A stretch of 7,114 bases of DNA from an uncultured Propionibacteriaceae bacterium (GTDB lineage: Bacteria > Actinomycetota > Actinomycetes > Propionibacteriales > Propionibacteriaceae). The stretch spans positions 1 to 7,114 of the forward strand of contig CAMQXE010000062.1 in NCBI GenBank assembly GCA_947038745.1. Reading direction: 5' to 3'. Shown piece after piece: positions 1 to 7,114 of this stretch. Each line of letters opens with the position of its first letter. The stretch's first letter is position 1. The notes under the pieces were generated by a model. The model had not been told where the DNA came from and did not search any database. It saw only the letters and a list, made by a program, of their open reading frames with translations. The position numbers and the translations under genes are program-made.

Positions 1-945
1 ATCGATATTCGCATTACCCATGACCACACCGATATCGAACCGTGCTGAACCGTTCCCTAGCACCATTTCATCCATGTGCGATTGCCCAACCCAATGGATC
101 CGTCCAAGCTGCGATTCTGCTCGAACCGTGACGTTGCTCTGATCGTCAAGGGTGATATTGGCATTGCCTGATTCCACCCGTAGCCGGCTACGTCCAGTCC
201 GGATAGAGCCAGAGATTGAGGCTTGTCCAGCTTGGATTAACGCATCATTGATCTCGGCAACTCCAGTAATTTTGGTTGCTCCAGCGGTGACTCGGATCTT
301 TCCTAGATAGGCAACCTTGTCACACGTCAAGCTGCCTGCTGTGACTTCGGCATCGACGATGACTCCCGGATTGACCCGTAAGAACAGTTCTTTACCCAAA
401 CTCATTGAGCGCAGATCGTCCAAGGAACGAGGCGGGCGCAGCATAGAAAAGCCCTCTAGCGACGGCCCGATTTCACCATCGGAGCTGATCTCAAGAATCG
501 AACCATTGCGTCGCAACACATGCGGCCCTTCGGCAACAACAGTCGCTACTGAGTAGTCACCGACGATGCGCACACGACGACCAACTGCATGCACGCTGAT
601 CCGATCAATACCTTTGGCTTCGCGCGGCACGCGGCGCTGCGACGGCGGCACCTCATCGAGCAGCTCTACGTTCTCGGTAAACGGTGGCACCTGCCAGATT
701 GGCGCATCCTGCGAGTTATCTGACTGGTGTAGCGGTTTCTCGTCAGGTTGTTCTACAGGCTGGGGTTTAGCAGATTCAGACGATACGACCTCAGCATCGA
801 CGATAGTCTCGGCAACTTCATGGGGAGCTACAGTTTCGTCGCTTGCGGCGCTCTTGGCAGCTTCAATCCGTCGAGCAGCTTCGACAGCATCAATCCGACC
901 GGCGGCAAGTGCATCGAGGATAGGTTTGAGATCAGGAGTACTCAT
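1..945 (-). CDS. SHOCT-like/DUF4097-type beta-repeat protein, C-terminus cut by window edge
   Basis: Reading the minus strand from ATG at 945 gives 315 codons with no stop up to base 1, so the C-terminus is missing. Residues 1-30 (LKPILDALAAGRIDAVEAAR) look like the short two-helix SHOCT-like segment found at the N-terminus of YvlB/DUF4097-type proteins. Residues about 31-108 are an acidic, Ser/Pro/Gln-rich linker. From about residue 110 onward there are repeated short beta strands punctuated by Gly, Asn and Asp, as expected for a right-handed beta-helix or adhesin-like fold such as DUF4097. No signal peptide or membrane segment is seen, so it is probably cytoplasmic; the function is unknown. 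The start is fixed by the N-terminal domain match and by a TAnnnT element 6 nt upstream. There is no Shine-Dalgarno sequence, which suggests a leaderless mRNA. The family assignment is from pattern only. A bactofilin-like polymer is an alternative. Confidence 0.72.
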   Translation of the reverse strand, partial: MSTPDLKPILDALAAGRIDAVEAARRIEAAKSAASDETVAPHEVAETIVDAEVVSSESAKPQPVEQPDEKPLHQSDNSQDAPIWQVPPFTENVELLDEVPPSQRRVPREAKGIDRISVHAVGRRVRIVGDYSVATVVAEGPHVLRRNGSILEISSDGEIGPSLEGFSMLRPPRSLDDLRSMSLGKELFLRVNPGVIVDAEVTAGSLTCDKVAYLGKIRVTAGATKITGVAEINDALIQAGQASISGSIRTGRSRLRVESGNANITLDDQSNVTVRAESQLGRIHWVGQSHMDEMVLGNGSARFDIGVVMGNANID

Positions 946-3900
946 AACTCAAGGGTAAGCCCGACTTGTCATTATCTAAAGCGATATTTACCTATCTGTA
1001 AATAAATCAGGGAGTTCCCTGATTAGACCGCCGCCGCAATGTTCTCTGCAAGACGTCGAGCTGCTGCCAGATTCTGCTCCACCAACAAGCCGATCGGAGC
1101 AAGTAGATACTGTGCATCAACCATGATTCGTGGAGTACGTGGCAGCATCCGTCCAGGCGCGCTAGCTGATTGCAGCGCTTCTGCCAGTAGCTCGCCACCA
1201 TGCCCAGGATTGGCTCGTAGAATGCCACCAGAGCCGATCACCAATGACGCCTCCCGGATATCCGTACCGGTTTGGATCACCACACGTTTTCCACCAAGGA
1301 ACGCGATCTCAGAGAAACCAGCATGTCGCTGGAGCGCTACCGCGAGCGCGGTAGTGGCAATATGATCGTCAAGATCGGCAGTTTCTGCACCAGCTAGCAC
1401 CTCTGCGGTCAAGCTAGCGACCCAGGCATCTAAGCGCTTACCCTCATCTGTTTGCGAGTCCGGCAAGACCCCCGCTTCTCGGCCAGCAGCAACAGTGGTG
1501 AGGGCAGACCAGCGCATCCCTAAATCGCCCTCCACCGTGCGAGTAGCCGGCGAGACACCGACCACATCATCTGCGCCTTCTGGAACCTCCGCCACCACAA
1601 CCGAGTGGACGTCTGTGGTCGCGCCGCCAACATCTACAACCACCACATCACCAATGAGGTCAGCAACCACCTCAACTCCACGCAACACGATATCTGGGGT
1701 TGCGCCACGCACCATCTGTGCAAAATCGGGCGAAGCTGAAAGCCCTTTACCGCCGATGACATGGCGCAAGAACATATCTCGTACTTGATTGCGGGCTGGC
1801 ACAGGATTGAAGGTGCCAATAGCAGGAACCACGTTGTCAGCAACTGCGCAAGGAGTAGCACCCAGACGTGTTGCTGCGCTCCCCGATGCCTGGCAGTCCC
1901 CTGCAACGATGACGGGGATACCCAAGTCAGCCTTGCCCAGCACAGTTGCCGAAGCTAATAGAGTTGCTGGATTTCCACCATCAGTTCCGCCCACTAACAA
2001 GATCAAGTCTGGGCGCGCCTGCTGCAACGTCGCGAGTTGATCAGGCTGCAAGCCGCCAGAAAAAACCGCAACAACATGTCCGCCAGAACTCAGCGACACC
2101 CGCCGTCCAGCTTCAGATGTGACGAGTTCTTCGTTGCCGATTACTGCGATTCGTAGGCCACCACCAGCAGATGAACATGCCAAAGGCATCAGTGCATCTA
2201 CCGCTATGCCCTGATCCCGCAATGTCTGACGGCAAAAGTTCCAACCATCGAGCACGTCGGTAGCTAAGGTCGTTGGATGGCTAGCAATTCCAAGTAATTG
2301 CCCATCACCATCAATGGCAGCGACCTTAGTCCAAGTCGAGCCGAAGTCAGCAGTCAAATAACCCACGCCACTACGGTACCGTTTAGACAGTGACGAAGAT
2401 GACCAGGCAGTGGCAGAAGTGGCGCACTATGCCGCGGGCAGTCTGGGTGCTCACCCTCAATAACTTCTTCGTCGCGGTGGGTTTTGGCGTCATGATGCCG
2501 GTGTTGCCAGTTTTCGCTCGAAGTTTCCACGTCTCTACCTTCATGGTCAGTTGGATCATTTCAGGGTTTGCGCTCATGCGGATTCTCACCAGCCCGTGGT
2601 GCGGTCGCCTGATTACTCAAATCGGAGAAAAGGCCTGTCTGGGCATTGGAATCTTTGCTGTCGCAGCCAGCTCAGCAGCCGCAGGGCTTGCTACTTCGTT
2701 TTGGCAGTTACTGCTTTATCGCGGAATTGGTGGCATTGGTTCAGCAATCTTTGCCGTGGCAGCGATGACGATGCTCTTGCGCGTTTCCCCTCCCGACGCG
2801 CGCGGCTCAGCAACTGGCCTCTATCAATCTGGGTTCGTCATTGGCGGAATGGCCGGACCTGCGCTAGGCGGTCTTGTAGCGACGATCTCAATGACAGCCC
2901 CCTTCTTCTTTTACTCCTGCACGCTAATCATCGGTGGCGTTTTGGTCTTACTGCTTATCCCCAGCGATAACGTCACTAACCCAGCTACTGCAGGTAAAAA
3001 CGGCAGTATGCCATTGCGCGAAGCCTGGGCTGATTCCCGTTACCGCGCCGCCTGCGTCGCTGCTTTTGCCCAAGGTTGGCAATCCATGGGAGCTAGAAGC
3101 GTGCTCTTAGCACTCATGGTTACCGAAGTACTCAATCGCTCTGCCGCTTGGACCGGATATGTGTCTGCCGCAGCAGCCGTAGCGCAGGCATTGTCATTGA
3201 CTTATATCGGCCACCTCGTCGATGTTCGCGGACGCAAAATTATGCTGGTTTCAGGGCTAATCATTACCTGCATCATGAACTTCTTTACCCCACTGGCTAG
3301 CTCGATCTGGTTGCTTATGGCGCTGGCAGCGTTATACGCCTTGGGAGCTAGCACTATTGGTACTTCGTCGATGGCCATGGTTGGTGATGTCGCCGGAAAA
3401 CGTGGTGGCACTCCGGTTGCTGTCTTTAGCATGACCCAAGATATTGGAGTCGTCATTGGCCCACTCATCGCTGGCTTCATCGCCGATCACGCCGGTATGT
3501 CATGGGCTTTCTGGGCCGGTTCACTACTGTTCGCAGCGGCCTTGCTCTATACCCTCATGGCGATGCCCGATCATGGCTCAGACGTCATCAATACAGCCGC
3601 ACCTCTTGTCAAGGAGAACATATGACCTCCCGCCCGCTCGCTGAGTTAATTGCTCCTGATTGGGCAGCCGCACTTAGCCCTGTTGAGGAGCAGATCCATG
3701 AGTGCGGTGACTTTCTCCGTAGCGAAATTGAGGCCGGACGCCGTTATCTTCCAGCAGGACCACAGATTCTGCGAGCTTTTACTCGCCCATTAGCTGACGT
3801 CCGTGTGCTGGTCGTGGGGCAAGACCCTTACCCGACCCCAGGGCATCCAGTCGGTTTATCTTTCTCCGTTGCCCCTGACGTCCGACCCATACCTCGCTCA

Positions 3901-6900
3901 CTGACTAACATTTATAAAGAACTCGACTTTGATCTTGGCATTAAACCAGCTAGCCACGGCGACTTAAGTGCCTGGTTTGATCAAGGCGTACTGTTACTTA
4001 ACCGGGTCTTGACTGTACGCCCAGGGGCTCCAGGTTCGCATCGTGGCAAAGGCTGGGAACACGTCACCGACTGCGCAATTGCTGCACTTGTTGCCCGCGG
4101 TGGGCCTCTTGTTGCCGTCTTATGGGGCCGTGACGCACAGCAGCTTATCCCAGCACTTGGAAACATCCCGATTATTGCCTCACCGCATCCATCACCGATG
4201 AGCGCTACTTCAGGATTTTTTGGGTCAAGGCCTTTTTCTCGAGTGAATGCCGCTTTGGCCGAGCAGGGCGCTACAGGAATCCAGTGGCAGTTGCCTGACC
4301 TGATGTCAGCACCATAATTGGCTAACCCCCTGTTATATTGCTTACGTATTGATCTACTGTTGCGTCTGACATTCGCAGACCACCCCGTGCCGATTTCATG
4401 TGCGGATTTACTGAGGAGAATATAGTCACCATGCGAAAAACTCTCGCAATGATTACCGGATTACTACTTTTGGGGTCGCTAACTGCCTGCGCCACAGATA
4501 CAGTGACGTCCGCTTCCAGCCCCAGCACTCCCAGCGCTAAAAGCACTACCACCTCTGGCTCCTCGACGACCAGCAAAACTACGACTGCGGCGGCAACAAG
4601 CAGTACAACGACCAGCCCTGCTTCCTCCAGTAAAACCACCACCCCAAGCATCTCAGAGAAGGCTAAAGCTGAACTCGATTCGCTGGTCGCGAAAGCTGGC
4701 TGCTCCAATCCTAATTTCCGCGCTATCGAGAATAGCCAACTTCCCTATGCCACCGGAGCTGCCGCATGCACGGATGCAACCACATCAACCCAATACTTCT
4801 TTGTTACCGTCGAGCCTGGCCACGTCGATGATGTCATGGCAGCGACCTACAAGCGTCTGAATACAACAAAAGCCATTGGATACGTTGATGGCGGAACGTG
4901 GCTAGCCTTGGCTTCGCCTACCAGCTCGGATACTCCATCGCTTGACCATGCAAAAGCTTTGGTAGAGAAGATGGGCACAGGTAAGGCTTTAGTCAAGCAG
5001 TAGCTTGACTAAAATTAACTGAGCGAGTACCAGATTTCCCTTGGGGCCGGGCTATACAGCAGGCTAGGCTCTATCCATGGCAGATGCGTACTTCGCCCAA
5101 GGGTGCTTCTGGGGCGCGGAAAAGTTGTATTGGGAAACCCCTGGCGTGATCGCTACAGAGGTGGGCTACATGGGCGGAACGCTCCCGAACCCCACCTACG
5201 AGCAGGTCTGTACAGGAGCCACCCGCCACGCTGAAACGGTGCATATCACCTTCGATCCACACCAAATCAGCTATGCCGAGCTCGTCAAAATCTTTTTAGA
5301 AAACCACAATCCGACGCAGTTGGATAAGCAAGGTAACGATATTGGCACGCAGTACCGCTCAGAGATTTTTATCGTCAGCGAAGAACAAGCCAACATTGCC
5401 ACCGAGGTTATTGAGGCATATCAAGACAAACTAACTGACGCCGGCTACGGCATGATTCGCACTCGCATTGAAGATGCTCCACATTTTTGGCGCGCTGAAG
5501 AAAACCATCAGCGCTATCTAGAGAAGGTGCCAAACGGCTACTGCCCTATCCACGCCACCGGAGTTCAGCTCTAAATCAGGCGGTTAGCCAAGACGTCGTG
5601 GACATGGGCCTTCAGGAGTATCAATAATCTCCCAGCCCAGCGCTTTAAGTTCATCTCGAATTGCGTCTGCGCTAGCCCAATCCTTTGCCGCTCGGGCAGC
5701 AGTGCGTTTCTCCATCAGCACCGCAAGAGCAGGGTCCAACTCCTCGCGCTGTGGCACCTCAAACTCAGCTAGCCCCAAGCCCAGCACCGTATCCGCATCG
5801 GCCATGAGCGACCATCGCTCCCCATCACTTAGGGACTGGTCTTTAAGGATCTCCGCAACCACAGCAAGTGCTCGTGGCGCGTTCAGATCATCGGCTAGGT
5901 AGCCCCAGAAAGCTGCACTAAGCTCACTGGCTCGTCCCGCAAGCGGCATAGTCTCGCCCATCACCGCATCACGAGCAGCAACTGACCGATCAATAACCCG
6001 CTGCATCGCCACCCCAGCGCTACGTACCAAGTCAAAAGTAAAGACCTGTTGCTGCCGGTAATGCGCCTGCATAAAGAACCACCGGAAGGCCAGCGGGTCA
6101 ATGCCATTTTCAGCAAGCGTATCGACGACCATAACGTGGCCCTTGGACTTGCTCATCTTTACGCCGGAGAAATTAAGGAACTCGTTATGCAACCAGTAAT
6201 TAACCCATGGATGCACACCATAAGCCGCCTCCGACTGAGCCACCTCATTGGTGTGGTGGACCCGAAGGTGGTCAATGCCACCGGTGTGAATATCGAAGTG
6301 CTCCCCGAGCAGGTCGCTCGACATCACGGAGCACTCAAGATGCCAGCCAGGAGCGCCCTTTCCCCATGGAGAATCCCACTCCTGCAACCGGTGAACGCCC
6401 GGTGCAGTTTTCTTCCAGAGAGCAAAATCTGCCGGGCTATGCTTGTCAGAGATGTTATCGACGCGGTCGGTTGCTTCCATGCCAGCAAGATCAAGGCCAG
6501 CGAACTCGGCATAACGCGGGAAGGTCGCAACATCAAAGTAAAGACCGTCGTCAATGACGTAGGCATGCCCTTTACTTTCAAGGATCTTTGCCAGATCGAT
6601 CTGCTGCTGAATATAGGCCGTTGCATGTGGCGTATGGGTTGGCTCTAAGCAGTGCAGCTTACGTCGGTCTTCGGCCCACTGGTTCGCATAGAAAGTAGCA
6701 ATCTCGTCGGCGGTTTTGCCGTCACGCTTGGCAGCCAATTCCATCTTGTCGTCGCCGGTGTCACCGTCAGAAGTGAGGTGCCCAACATCGGTGATATTGG
6801 TGACGAATGTCACCTCAAAACCTTCATGTGCGAGTACCCGACGCAACAAATCCGGGTAGAGCTGGCTTCGCATATTGCCCAAATGTTGTGGGCTGTAGAC

Positions 6901-7114
6901 GGTCGGACCACATGTATAGATCCCAGCTTTGCCCTCGACGATAGGCAAGAACGGCACAAGTTCGCGCCGGCGGGAGTCATAAAGCGTGATCTGCATGGTT
7001 CTATTCTCCCGCGAAAACAGCTTTTCTGCCGAATTAGTCCAACACAGACGAAGAGGCTGGGGAAACCTTCAGATTCCCCCAGCCTCTTCAGCGCAATATC
7101 AACCAATAATGTTG

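Overview
The window reads as ordinary chromosomal DNA of a moderate-GC actinobacterium, most likely in or near the Actinomycetaceae. This rests on the uracil-DNA glycosylase, which closely follows the actinobacterial form of that enzyme, and on promoters of the TAnnnT type set 6-7 nt before start codons that have no Shine-Dalgarno sequence, an arrangement common in Actinobacteria. The exact genus cannot be read from the sequence. No tRNA, rRNA, CRISPR array, transposon or phage gene is visible.

Layout. The left third is transcribed leftwards: a GlmL/MutL-family ASKHA ATPase (1023-2366) ends in an intrinsic terminator. After it comes a separately promoted gene for a SHOCT-like/DUF4097-like beta-repeat protein, which runs off the left edge. 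The middle is transcribed rightwards: an MFS drug:proton antiporter-type permease (2390-3625) overlaps the uracil-DNA glycosylase gene ung by 4 bp (3622-4317). These are followed by a Ser/Thr-rich secreted lipoprotein (4431-5003) and peptide methionine sulfoxide reductase A (msrA, 5077-5574). At the right, cysteinyl-tRNA synthetase (cysS, 5584-6996) runs leftwards and converges on msrA with only 9 bp between the stop codons. A strong GC-rich hairpin lies upstream of cysS near the right edge.

How the genes work together. Only MFS-ung looks like a tight operon, translationally coupled by an ATGA overlap. ung (DNA repair) and msrA (protein repair) are housekeeping repair enzymes, and cysS is essential for translation. 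The GlmL-like protein is unusual because the cobalamin mutase subunits it would normally serve are not beside it.

Most notable. (1) Four genes without a Shine-Dalgarno sequence each have a TAnnnT hexamer exactly 6 or 7 nt before the start codon, which predicts leaderless mRNAs. At the glmL/MFS divergent pair both -10 elements are the two strands of one 10-bp palindrome. (2) The DNA-intercalating leucine of uracil-DNA glycosylase is replaced by methionine. (3) CysRS is a divergent type, unlike the usual actinobacterial one. (4) GlmL is an orphan. I see no clear evidence of an entirely new multi-gene system here.
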